Of a stretch of 64,000 nucleotides of DNA, positions 21,550-32,203 are shown piece by piece. The notes under the pieces are model-generated. The model worked only from the letters and a program-made list of their open reading frames with translations. It was not told the DNA's origin and ran no database searches. The stretch's first letter is position 1; each line of letters opens with the position of its first letter. A program made the position numbers and the translations under genes. Source of the DNA: Larix kaempferi (taxonomy: Eukaryota > Streptophyta > Pinopsida > Pinales > Pinaceae); NCBI GenBank assembly GCA_027924585.1, contig BSBM01000261.1:1473501-1537500 (forward strand), given 5' to 3'.

Positions 21550-24500
21550 CATACAATAGTAGTATCACTGGATTGCCTTCCTCAACCTTGTAGTAAAGGT
21601 TGGAATCCACTTTACTCTTGGTAAAGCCCAAACTGGATAGAAAGTTGTCTATCCTACCATACCAAGTCCTAGGAGATTGCTTCAAGCCATACAAGGCTTT
21701 CTTCAACTTGCACACATATGACTCCCTGTCATTTGTTTCAAAACCAAGTGGCTGCTCCACATACACTTCCTCTTCAACTACACCATTCAAGAAAGCTGTC
21801 TTGACATCCATCTGGTGTATCTTCCACTTCATCACTACATCCAGAGCAAGTACTATTCTGATGGAAGTGTACCTGGATACAGGAGCAAAAGTCTCTTCAT
21901 AACCTATTCCCTCTTTCTGGGAGAAGCCACAAGCCACAAACCTTGCCTTGTATTTCTCTATGTTGTCATCTGCAACATGCTTGATCTTATAGATCCACTT
22001 GGAAGTCACAACAGACTTCCCTTTTGGTCTTGGGACCACATCCCGAACATCATTATTCATGATCGAATGGTACTCCTCGATCATGGAATCCTTCCATTCT
22101 TTCTTTTTTGTTGCTTCTTCATAACTGGAAGGTTCTTTGTTCATAATGTCACAGAGTAAGGCAACATAGCTGGTGTGAGATCTTGTCCTTTTCCTTTCTC
22201 TATGTTCCTCCTATGGAATACCATACCTTTCAGCATCTTGGATGAGCTCCCTAGCCCATGCAAGTTTCCTCTTGTGAGAGTTCTTCTCATGGGGTGGATC
22301 TACAGGTTCTTGTGGATCTTCTATTTCACGATCCACTTCTGGTATTGCTTCATTCATGGTGATATCTTGTGTTCTGGGTATCCTTGGTTCTTCATAGTCT
22401 TCAACAGGTGTCTTTCTTGATTTGATGTAAGCTGAGTTTTCATCAAAAGTCACATCCCTGCTGATGTCAATCTTCTTGAACCCTGGAAAGTAGATTCTGT
22501 ATGCCTTTGAGCTTTCACTGTACCCCACAAATATGACCTTCTTTCCTAAAGGATCTAACTTTGTCCTCTTTTCTTTTGGAACATGTGTGAATACTGGATA
22601 GCCAAATATTCTGAGATGGCTAACTTCTGGTCTCTTACCAGAGAAAACTTCTTCTGGTGTTTTATTGTCAAGTATCTTGTGAGGTGTTCTGTTCTGCACA
22701 TATACAGTTGTCCTTGTTGCTTCTACCCAAAGGTGCATAGGAAGATCTTGGTCATGAAGCATTGCCCGTGCTGCTTCCATGATAGTTCTATTCTTTCTTT
22801 CTGCAACTCCATTTTGTTGTGAATTGTAAGGAGTAGTCAACTCCCTCTTAATCCCTGAATCACTGCATAGTTTCTTGAAGTCACCTGAGGTGAATTCTCT
22901 GCCATTGTCGGATCTAAATATTTTGATCTTCTTATTAGTTTGATTTTCTATCAAGGCTTTGAAGTCCTTGAATTTATCAAACACTTCATCTTTGTTCTTC
23001 AAGAAATAAACCCAAGTCTTCCTAGAGAAATCATCAATGAAGGAGACATAGTATACATACCCACTCAAGGAACTAGATGACATTGGTTCGCATACATCAG
23101 AGTGGATAATCTCCAAGATTCCTTTTGCTTTGCTTTCACTGCTTGGAAATGCCTTATTTGTGTTCTTTCCTTTTGCACATCCTTTGCAAACACCTTCATG
23201 CTTTGACTGGATTTTAGAAAGACCTTCTATAGCTTTACTTGCAATTGGTAGTGCCCTATAGTGCACATGAGTAAGCCTTCTATGCCAAAGTTTACTTGGC
23301 TCCATAGATTCATGCACCATGGCATGTTCAGGTTGTCCCTTCAATTTGTACAATCCTCCCTCTTACTCTCCAATCACTATTGCATCATCTATTGTCTTAC
23401 CTTTAGGCCACATAAGTACTTGGCCATCCACAAATGCAACACTCATCCCTTTTGCATCCAAAGATGATATGGAGAGAAGATTCTTCTTGATTCCAGGTAC
23501 ATATAGAACATCTTGCATTTTTAAAGACTTCCCAGAGTCTAGCTTGTAAGAGGCTTCACCACTTCCTTTTATAGGATATTGATAGTCATCCCCAAGTTTC
23601 ACCTTGTGAGGTGACTCATGTTCATATAGGCCTACAAAAGATTCTTTAAATCCCGTCATGTGTTTGGAAGCCCCACTATCAATAAGCCAATCATTACATC
23701 CATGTGAGATAGTACCTGTGAGAGCAGAGATCAACACATATTCTTCCTCACTTGAAGTGTCTTCACTTTCTACCCTATTTTTCTTCTTGGGAGTTTCATC
23801 ATCCTCAGCAGCATGAGCATGATACCTCTTCTTGTTGTTCTTATTCTTATTGTTGTTGTTGTAGCCATTTTTGTTCTTAGGACAATTTGCAGCAAAGTGT
23901 CCCTTCTCATTACATGTGAAGCATCTCAAATATTTCTTATCTCTTTGATGTTTGTGAAAAGATTTCTTGTGATGAGATGGCTCCCTCTTGGGCTTGCTTC
24001 TTTTGGTGTGAGTTGTGAGAGCTTGATCTTCACTTCCCATCTTTTCTTCTCGGGCTACAAGCCTCGCTTCTTCTTGAGAAAATTCCTCCCATAGTCTACT
24101 GAAGGAGTTCAACTTCTTTCTTGCACAAATACCTTGGATGAAGGAGTCCCATGACCTAGACAGGCCATTCAAAGTGGTCATGACTATTTCTCCATTCTCC
24201 ACTACTTCATCCACTGCTTCAAATTGTTCTTTGATTTGAGAGACCTTGGTAAAGTAGGATTGGATGGTCTCCCCAGTCTGGAACTTTACTCCTTTCAATT
24301 GATTCTGCATAGTCATCTTCTGATTTATGTTCTTTCCTTCAAACAACTTGGTCAAGGAGTCAAACATCTCCTTAGGTATCTTTAGGGAAGACACATGGGG
24401 TATGAGATGGTCCTTTATAGAATCAGCAATGATTCTCTTAGCCTTGACCAGGTTCTTCATGTGTAGGGTCTTAGCCTCATCTCCCTCTGGAACTAGAACC

Positions 24501-24619
24501 TCTTCCTTTATGTAGTTGTCCAACTCATTTTCTTCTAGGATTAACCCAATCCTATACTTCCAGGATTGGAAGTTATCATCTCCTTCAAGCTTATCCTCAA
24601 GATTAGTGTGGTGAGACAT
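21550..24619 (-). pseudogene. Cop-1 gag-protease-integrase-RT polyprotein, 5' part
   Basis: From the ATG at 24619 one minus-strand frame reads gag (DNFQSWKYRIGLILEENELD, CCHC knuckle CFTCNEKGHFAANC), protease (WLIDSGASKHMTG), integrase (LWHRRLTHVHYR...CKGC, with Asp in IHSDVCEPM, Asp in FRSDNGREF and Glu in NGVAERKNRTI) and RT up to ILLLYV, where Cop-2 enters. Only two stops interrupt it: TAA at 23360-23362, between VIGE and GGLYKLKG, and TAG near 22210 after ERYGIP. All catalytic residues up to the break are visible. It is the best-preserved coding region in the window. Confidence 0.95.
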
Positions 24620-25193
24620 CTTAAAGAGTACTTCAAATGGAAATAGAAAAGTTATTAGGTCTCAACACTTGATTTGCTGAAAAACTGGATTTGGAGATGG
24701 ATTAGGGTTTGTCAGAGAAACCCTAAAAATTCAAAATGTGAATTTCGAACTTCTGAAAGGATAGAAAGATATGCCTTGGTGAGCTGGTCAAGCTGGTATA
24801 CTCCAAATTTGAAAACTGCAAAATTTGACCCCTCAAAATTGCCTTTGAAACTTTTGGATTCACTAGGCAGGACCCTGAACTAGGGTTTGATTTTCCCAGA
24901 GATTCACCCAATCAAAAAGTTCGATCCAAAGCTCTAAACTTCGATTTTTCAAAGGCGCTTCCAGCCGTGGTCTCATATTTCAAAAATTCCAACTTTCTCC
25001 GAAACCCTAATTTCCCGCAGCAGAGATTAGGTCAAAACTGAAAATGCTCAGAATTGAATTATGTCTCGACATAAAAATGCACCCTTGCTAGGAGAGTCAA
25101 TATAGCCTCCTACCTTTGATGATCTGTGGAGAGAAACCCAAAGATTAAGAATCCCTAGATTCTGCGGCTGCACAGTGCCTTTTTCTTAGGTCA

Positions 25194-25205
25194 GCTCTGG
25201 TACCA
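25194..25205 (-). other. Primer-binding site of Cop-1
   Basis: The minus strand reads TGGTACCAGAGC right after the LTR, one base off the standard TGGTATCAGAGC. Confidence 0.9.
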
Positions 25206-25784
25206 TGTTAACTTTTTGATAATTTAATTCCATTATCATTCAGGATCACTAAGAGAATAACATGTACAGCATATCAATCATAGACACAATAGCAAGCACA
25301 CAAGAGACACAAAGTTTCCTCGGGGAAAACCAAGACGGTGAAAAACCCCGCAACTTCCTCAGCGATAAGATAAGCCACAAACCAAGATCACAATGATCAA
25401 ACCCAAAGAGATGTCTTTAGCAGATACTCCTCCTCCTTCACTTGTGCACCACTTTCTCTCTTAGCTATCCGAGCTTGAGAAGTGAGTGAGTAAATCAAAT
25501 GAGAGACACAACCTCTCTATTTATACACTGACCTATCCTGCCAATAACTTAACTAGGCCGACCTCCTAGTGAAGTCTAATAACCCAACCACTTAACTCAA
25601 CCATGGCCGACCCCACACTGGTGGTATAATAACCCATCAAATATAAGTTGCAACACTTGCGACACTTACAAATACAAATGAGGACACTTATGACTGGAGG
25701 AATAAAACATCTCCATCATGAATATAATAAGGTACAAGTGTAATACATAGAAGAATATCTTTCGAAGTTACAAATACATCAACA
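25206..25784 (-). repeat. 5' LTR of Cop-1
   Basis: It pairs with 11792-12392 and is bounded by the PBS and the CCTAA duplication. The leader before the gag ATG spans 24620-25193. Confidence 0.93.
25518..25526 (-). promoter_or_regulatory. TATA box in the Cop-1 5' LTR
   Basis: The minus strand reads TATAAATAG, followed by GAGAGGTTGTGTCTCTC, at the same place as in Cop-2. Confidence 0.6.
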
Positions 25785-25789
25785 CCTAA
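25785..25789. repeat. Target-site duplication of Cop-1, right copy
   Basis: CCTAA, identical to 11787-11791. Confidence 0.93.
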
Positions 25790-26605
25790 GCATGTAAATA
25801 AAACATTGGGAAAATGAAGATTAGAATATATTACACCCTATGCTCAAATAGGGTTAAATAATTAAATAGACCTTTAATGAAATCAATGTTAAAAGTATTA
25901 TATGAATAGTTAGTAACTCACCTTTAATATGAATGTTGGATAATTGCATGAGGTGCAAGTCCTTTCAACAAATATAACCTGCATGAGTAAAGCGAGAAGA
26001 ATAGTTAGCCAACGAGCTAAGTAAACAATGCTCTCTCTCTGAGGTTTGAAACCTCTCTTAGTTTAGCAAATTGAGGGATTCTACCAAAAGAAGTTCTATG
26101 TTTAATAAACAAAAACTTGCGGAGCCTTTAGTTACAATCCATAGCCAGTGTTGCATAAAAGATAATCATATTGTCAAGAAGGACAACAATTTGAAGCCAT
26201 CATACTATTAACTTTAAACAATTTCTGAATAACAAAAAAAATTGTTTGGTATTTGGGTGCATTTCAGTCTATCACTTAGTGTTATTCAAAAACAAGATCA
26301 ACGAGCTGTGATGTCCCTGCCTAGAGATGGAGGCTTTCAAAAGATACAGTTGCTTGAATTGTTTAGAGAAGGAGAGACTTGGAATTCGGAAAAGAAATGG
26401 CATGAAAACCAGCACTAACAAGGAAAGTTTATTTTTGCAAACAAAGAACAAAGGAAACATATTTTGCATGAGCAAAACTTGCTAGTGCCAAGTAGAATTT
26501 GGGAATCGTAAATCTATAAGGATATGCATAGATATGTCACTTATATTAGATTACATTGTTGCTTTCATATGAGCCATAGTATAATGGTATGCTAGCACCA
26601 TAATT
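25790..26605. other. AT-rich spacer, nothing recognised
   Basis: I see no domain-bearing ORF and no terminal repeats. Confidence 0.55.
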
Positions 26606-27141
26606 TTGTTTTGCTAAGCTATAATATTCGAGCCATGGATCTTTTTATTTAGTGCATAAAGTTGGAGAAGAGTGCTATAAATACTAATATACAAAATGGG
26701 ATGGTTAAATTTCTTTTATGGTAGTAAAATTAGGAAGACTTTGATAATACCATTTAGCATGTCAAGTTTTAGGTAGCATTTTATATTTATTCTAAAGTTC
26801 AAAAAGGGACTATATAGGTGTCTAGCTAGTGATTGTAAATAAAAATATTTATTGCTATATAAATTAACCAATGAAAGTGCAAATTACTGGTTTTAGGGAA
26901 TCCTAGGAAATGATTGGCCACTATGGCGTTAGCTAGTTGTCCTTATTTGGACTATAGTTGTTTTGATTGGTTTCCATGTGTTGATGCAAAATTCTATAAG
27001 GAAAAAATTGAAAATTCAAATAGAATGGTTGTAGTTTTTTATAATAATAAAAAATGTAACTTCAAAAGAAAAAGAAAAAATGAAGACTTCATCTTTTATA
27101 CAATAAATCTATTTTGATTGCAATGAAGGAAACTTTACAAC
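26606..27141. repeat. Flank copy X1, left of Ty3-B
   Basis: About 536 bp from TTGTTTTGCTA to TTTACAAC, repeated with few differences at 31669-32203. It ends exactly at the Ty3-B LTR. The shared stretch is AT-rich and has no recognised gene. Confidence 0.92.
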
Positions 27142-27544
27142 TGTGAAGAATCTGCAACAATTAATTAATGAAAATACACGACATAGCAGAAATAACAAAA
27201 CCAAGAATCACGTTTATTTATCACAGGCCACTTCGAGGGGGCAACCTCCTTTGAGCAAGCTCAATACAAATAACTTCATGGTACCTTCATTGGTCTCAAC
27301 ACAAACTTATATACTAAGTCTAGGCGCCAATACCATGGGTCAATACCATGTGTCAGTACAAACCATGGGCCAATACAAACTATGGTTAAACAATTACTAT
27401 GGGACGACTTACAAAGCATATGCATCCAACAACAATAAGACAAACTATGGATCAACAAATACTACGGAACGACTTACAAAGCATATGCGTCCAATAAAAA
27501 TATACTAACAAAGTAAATATAAGGGTTGACATGGGTTCCTAACA
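27142..27544 (-). repeat. 3' LTR of Ty3-B
   Basis: Minus-strand TGTTAGGAACCC to ...GATTCTTCACA. It lies next to the CCCCTCTCCCTTAGAAAAA purine tract (reverse) at 27545-27565. A few bases of ATTAATTAATG and CCACTTCGAGGGGGCAACCT are shared with the partner LTR. Confidence 0.93.
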
Positions 27545-27573
27545 TCCCCTCTCCCTTAGAAAAATCTTTGTCC

Positions 27574-28338
27574 TCAAAGCTTTAGATGTGGAAATTGATG
27601 TAGAATCTGAAGGAGTGGTTCCCCTGTAGCATCCTCGGGTTGCATTCTAGGCCACTGACGCCTTTTGAGTTTCAGGGAGGGTTGCTTGGAAGGATGTAGA
27701 TGAAGAAGAGCCATATCATCTGCGTGAAAAGTGTGCTCAGAACAGTGTTGATCGGCTTGTTGTTTCAGTCGAATTCTTTCCATGTGAATATTGTCCTGCA
27801 GAATGAGAAGAATCTGATAGCGATTTCGAAGAACCGAATCAATTGCCTGAACTGGGGAGCTGTTGAGGGTGTATGGAAGAAGAAATGGAGGTGCCTGTCC
27901 ATAGACTGCTTCATATGGTGTCCTTTTAGATGTGGTATGGTACCACTGGAGAACTTCTAGGAAATCCATAGAAATAGTTGTCCAAATATGTGTAGGGATG
28001 GGCAAGGGTTCGAGCAGTCCCGAAAGGAATGTCGTTTCACCCTTGTTGACTTGGAAAGTATCACAGTCAGCCACCATATGTTGAATTGTCATTTTCAGTC
28101 CCTTCCAAAAGAAGTTACATTGTTCCCGGTCATACATTTTGAGGAACCCAGAGTGCCCTGCTGATGAAGAAGCATGGAGTTCATAGAAGAGATAGCCATG
28201 TTGAACAGATTGCAACCAATTTGGAACAAGCAGAGAAATAGTTGTAAGAGAAACTGGGTCATCAAATGTGTGAGAAAGAGCATTTGCCACCATATTGTCC
28301 TTACCCTTCTTGTAAGTGATCGCATAGGCATACCCCAT
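27574..28338 (-). pseudogene. Ty3-B integrase ends and chromodomain, core deleted
   Basis: On the minus strand it opens with the RNase H end (YKKGKDNMVANALSH), the zinc region (H...GHSGFLKMYDREQCNFFWKG...ADCDTFQ, with the last Cys replaced) and the first catalytic Asp (TISMDFLEVLQ). It then jumps directly to WYHTTSKRTPYEAVYGQAPP, which normally follows the E of the triad, so roughly 110-120 residues are gone while the frame stays open. The C-terminal domain follows and ends in a shortened chromodomain (WPRMQPEDATGEPL). It cannot be catalytic. Confidence 0.9.
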
Positions 28339-28341
28339 GAG

Positions 28342-29109
28342 TTAGATAACCCATTTCAGGTGTGCTGGGGAGGAGACCCATTGTTCGAGAAAATTTTCCA
28401 GAGTCTGGAGATCAGTCTTGATGCAGAAATAATTCCCTAATAGGTATGGTTGCCACTTCTGTACTGCATGCAAAATAGCCATAATTTCCTGCTGAGATGT
28501 AGATGCGGCTAAATTCTTACCGGAAAGGTCTCTTGAAGGAGACAATCCCACTGTTTTAGCAAGGACACCTGCATATCTATCCAAGGAAGTAGGGGAGACC
28601 TTTGATGGGTGCATCTGAATGGAATGGAGTTGAGTGATGACACCATGTGAATTCTTCTTAAGGATATTTTCTAGGCGATGTGAACTGATGATGCGGAGAG
28701 ACCCTTGTTGTAAGCCCTTAAATTTGTGTTGTTTCCCATTGATTGAAAACTGCATCCAAAGTTCAGCAAAATCCCATAAGATGGGGCCAACTATGCATAA
28801 CCATTGAACACCCAAAACCACATCACATCCGTCGAGGGACAAGGAAAACATGTCAGAGCACAGGTTATAATATTCTAGAGAGATACGCACATTGTGACAC
28901 TTCCCCTTGCAAGGTAAGTTACCCCCATTGGAAACCATGACTTCAAATTTGGAGCAAGGATGGGCAAAACAATCAGCATGTTTGGCGATCCGAGGGTCAA
29001 TGAAGTTATGAGTGCTACCAGAATCAATGAGTAGTGTAAGAAGAAGGTTCTTGAAGTAACCCCTGACCCGCATTGTTTGGGGGGTGGTGACACTGGATAA
29101 AGCATGCAT
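28342..29109 (-). pseudogene. Ty3-B protease fused to RNase H tail, RT deleted
   Basis: The minus-strand ORF contains retropepsin (LLTLLIDSGSTHNFIDPRIA, later DVVLGVQWL), the linker, and then QQEIMAILHAVQKWQPYLLG with LGNYFCIKTDLQTLENFLEQ, which is the RNase H end. The entire RT (VxxDYRxLN to YxDD) is absent between about residues 165 and 205 of the ORF, yet the frame is open. Known Ty3 polyproteins need about 250 more residues here. Confidence 0.9.
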
Positions 29110-29130
29110 AGATATCTCTGGTTGTTCATC

Positions 29131-30081
29131 CTAAGATGGGGTAGGCGGCTCCTGATTGTCGACCTGGTCATCCATTGTATCTGGAGCTTCTTCACCAATT
29201 TTAGAGGCAGGCGGAGAATCCAAATCCAAGAGATAGAGCTTTTCTTGAACACATATATGTCCCTGAGTGAATTTCTCATCACAATAATAACAAAGCCCTT
29301 TTTCTCTGCGTGCCTGCATCTCTGTTTCAGACAAATGCTTGATAGGAGTTGGTCGAGGAGCTAGCGGGATGGGAGGTCGTTGAGAACCCATATTTTGGAA
29401 GGGAACAAAAGTGGTTTGGAGCGTTGTTGGGCTGCAATCTTGTCTTCTACCAACTTAGCCAACCCTATGACTTCCATCATTGTGTTGGGACAGAACATTT
29501 TAACCTCTGACCGGATTTCATCCTTAAGACCATTGATAAAAACAACTCCCGTAGAATTCATCAAACAATCCTTCTGTGTGATTTGTTAGTTTCTCAAATT
29601 ATGTCTGATACTCTCTCACAGTGCCACTTTGACGAAGTTTAGTGAGTGCTTCGGTGAAGTCATCAAAAGCACTAGGACCAAATCGTTGCAAAAGGAGTTG
29701 GCAAAAATCTGTCCATTTTGGCTCGTCATGAGCCTTGATGTACCAACGGTACCATTGAAGGGCTTCATGTTCCAAATGAAAGGATGCAAGTGGAACTTTT
29801 TGGACATCACAAGTATTATGCAGACTAAAATATTATTCTGCATGATAGATCCATCTAGTCGGATCAGTACCATTGAAGCGAGGAAATTCAAGCTTCGGAC
29901 CACAGAAATTGCTGGAAGAAGAGAACCCATTGGCTGCAAAATATTCTTGTTGTCGGTTATTGTTCATGGCTGAATGCTGAAGATGGAGGCTGAGAATTTT
30001 TTCATCCAGATCTTGGAGTTTGGTTTGGATGGCTACAAGTGCTTCCTCCATGGTTTTTGCTCCTGCGCGGGTGATAACCAT
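29131..30081 (-). pseudogene. Ty3-B gag with zinc knuckle, several frames
   Basis: The likely start is MVITRAGAK at 30081, not the upstream ATG at 30147, which reads through a homopolymer. It reads GPKLEFPRFNGTDPTRWIYH, then in another frame CKLHLEHEALQWY and RFG region, then SETEMQARREKGLCYYCDEK with FTQGHIC (CX2C..H..C knuckle). Stops and shifts separate the pieces at about 29840, 29610 and 29565. It has the usual gag order of chromoviruses. Confidence 0.85.
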
Positions 30082-30379
30082 AACCAGGAGTTTTTTTTTT
30101 GGGGGGGGGATGGATAGAAAAACACAAACAAAAGCTTCTTTGGACACGTTTTGATGGACATGGAAGCAAAAAATGGGGATTTCAGAAGCGGAGTGAAAGA
30201 ATGAGAAAAATTGTCAAAGAGAGACAAAGAAGCAGAAATGGGGAATGAACACGGTGGCAAAATTTGGAGGCGAGTGGGTGAAAATGAAGAAGTTATGGCT
30301 AAACCCTAAAAATAGAAAAATGTGAGATTTCTGGCTTTGGGAAGTAGAATTTGGGATAGGGTCCTCAGGAATGAAATAT

Positions 30380-30870
30380 GCAAAATGGGATTGCAGGGGT
30401 GGCCGAGAAGTTTCAAGGGAAACATAGTTAAAACAAGGGAGATATGGCAAAAAAATGGTTTTTTATGCAAAATGGGATAGCAGGGGTGGCTGGGAAGTTT
30501 CAAGGGAAACTGAGTTAAAACAAGGGAGATACGGCAAAAAAATGGTTTTTTATGCAAAATGGGATAGCAGGGGTGGCTGGGAAGTTTCAAGGGAAACAGA
30601 GTTAAAACAAGGGAGATATGGCAAAAAAATGGTTTTTTTTTTTTCCAGAAATGGATCTGCAACGGCGTGGAAGGAATCAAAACAATTGGATCTGAAACAA
30701 TGCGGAAGGGATCGGCAATAGATGGATCTAAAATGACGCTGAATGGATCGAAAACAGCTGGATCTGAAATGGCTTTCAGAATAGATTTGAAACGGCTGGA
30801 TCTGGACGGCTTGGAATGGATCTGGAACGGCTTGGAATGGATCTGAAATGGCGCGGAAGTGATCGGCAAC
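30380..30870 (-). repeat. Tandem repeats in the Ty3-B leader
   Basis: Three units of 87 bp start at GCAAAATGGGAT (30380, 30467, 30554), each with GTTAAAACAAGGGAGATA and a homopolymer near its end. From about 30650 to 30870 follow loose repeats of GGATCTGAAA(C/T)GGC. Both lie in the leader between PBS and gag. Confidence 0.9.
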
Positions 30871-31273
30871 AGTTCAGCTGAAAATAGATATGTACCCCAG
30901 GTATGTTCAGCTTCCTAACAGTTCAGGGGTTTCACTCGGCCACCAATGTTGTCTGACAGCTTGTGTATTGGGGCAGTACCCCTCACTCCACGGCTCAGGT
31001 AAAACTGATAACCGCTTTGCCACAAATGACAACTCTTGGTTTACCTCACGGGTGGGAACTAGTCAATCAGGTAGGGGTCGTTGCCCTTTTCACTGGCAGG
31101 TTCTATCAATGGGCCAACTATTTTGGGGTTCCTATGGTACTCCTCACAATGATTTTTAGGGCTTATTCCCAAGTACTTCCCACAGTTAAGCAGATAGGGA
31201 TTATTCCCAGATCCGAACTTGCAACAGATGCGAAAAAAAATTGGCAGAAATTCTACCCAACGAGCCCAAGAAA

Positions 31274-31287
31274 GTGCTATGATACCA
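31274..31287 (-). other. Primer-binding site of Ty3-B
   Basis: The minus strand reads TGGTATCATAGCAC two bases from the LTR end, close to the tRNA-iMet site TGGTATCAGAGC. Confidence 0.85.
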
Positions 31288-31289
31288 AA

Positions 31290-31667
31290 TGTGAAGAACC
31301 TGCAACAATTAATTAATGAAAATACACGAGATAGCAGAAACAACAGAACTCAGAATCACTTTTATTGATCACAGGCCACTTCGAGGGGGCAACCTCCTTT
31401 GAGCAAGCTCAATACAAATAACTTCACGGTACCTTCATTGGTCTGAACACAAACTTATATACTAAGTCTAGGCACTAATACCATGTGTCAGTACAAACCA
31501 TGGGCCAATACAAACTATGGATCAACAATTACTACAGGGTGACTTACAAAGAATATGTTTCCAACAACAATAAGACAAACTATGGATCAACAAATACTAC
31601 GAGACAACTTACAAAGCATATGCGTCCAACAACAATATACTAACAAAGTAAATAGAAGGGTTGACAT
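31290..31667 (-). repeat. 5' LTR of Ty3-B, truncated at its outer end
   Basis: It starts TGTGAAGAACCTGCAAC on the plus strand, like 27142, and ends at GGGTTGACAT, 12 bases short of the outer terminus. It also lacks part of the internal sequence present in the 3' LTR. Confidence 0.92.
31454..31463 (-). promoter_or_regulatory. TATA box in the Ty3-B LTR
   Basis: The minus strand reads AGTATATAAG, followed by TTTGTGTT. The 38266 LTR has GGTATATAAG at the same place. Confidence 0.55.
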
Positions 31668-31668
31668 A

Positions 31669-32203
31669 TTGTTTTGCTAGGCTATAATATTCGAGCCATG
31701 GATCTTTTTATTTAGTGCATAAAGTTGGAGAAGAGTGTTATAAATACTAATATACAAAATGAGATGGTTAAATTTCTTGTATGGTAGTAAAATTAGGAAG
31801 ACTTTGATAATACCATTTAGCATGTCAAGTTTTAGGTAGCATTTTCTTTTTATTCTAAAGTTCAAAAAGGGACTATATAGGTGTCTAGCTAGTGATTGTA
31901 AATAAAAATATTTATTGCGATATAAATTAACCAAGGAAAGTGCAAATTATTGGTTCTAGGGAATCCTAGGAAATGATTGACCACTATGGCATTAGCTAGT
32001 TGTCCTTATTTGGACTATAGTTGTTTTGATTGGTTTCTAGGTGTTGATGGAAAATTCTATAAGGAAAAAATGGAAAATTCAAATAGAATGGTTATAGTTT
32101 TTTTATAATAAAAAAATGTAACTTCAAAAGAAAAAGAAAAAAGGAAGACTCCATCTTTTATACAATCAATCTATTTTGATTGCAATGAAGGAAAATTTAC
32201 AAC
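31669..32203. repeat. Flank copy X2, right of Ty3-B
   Basis: This is the direct repeat of 26606-27141. It runs past the point where Ty3-B entered X1 (TTTACAAC) straight into CATTTTGATTT without any insertion, so it reads as an empty site. Confidence 0.92.

Larger units (their letters stand above)
11792..25784 (-). mobile_element. Cop-1: Ty1/copia LTR retrotransposon, near complete, split by Cop-2
   Basis: Two LTRs of about 600 bp (11792-12392 and 25206-25784), a tRNA-Met-type PBS, gag, protease, integrase, RT and RNase H in copia order on the minus strand, a polypurine tract and a perfect CCTAA target duplication define the element. Removing Cop-2 (14737-21549) leaves roughly 7.2 kb. The polyprotein keeps one frame through gag, protease and integrase with only two stops before the Cop-2 insertion; more stops follow in the RT. 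A repeat-rich stretch lies between pol and the 3' LTR. Confidence 0.95.
27142..31667 (-). mobile_element. Ty3-B: defective chromovirus-type gypsy element
   Basis: It has LTRs at 27142-27544 and 31290-31667, a PBS next to the right LTR, and gag, protease, RNase H tail, integrase ends and chromodomain on the minus strand. RT and the integrase catalytic core are missing. The right (5') LTR lacks its outermost 12 bases (GGGTTCCTAACA on the plus strand) and is fused to the X2 repeat. It belongs to the same family as the 3' fragments at 37907-38645 and 47270-48010, judged by the LTR start TGTTAGGAACC and the chromodomain end MQPEDAT.EPL. Confidence 0.92.

Noticed and set aside
21600-24515. Plus-strand ORFs of 60-114 codons across this stretch
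   Set aside because: They are antisense shadows of the Cop-1 polyprotein, which has clear domains on the minus strand.
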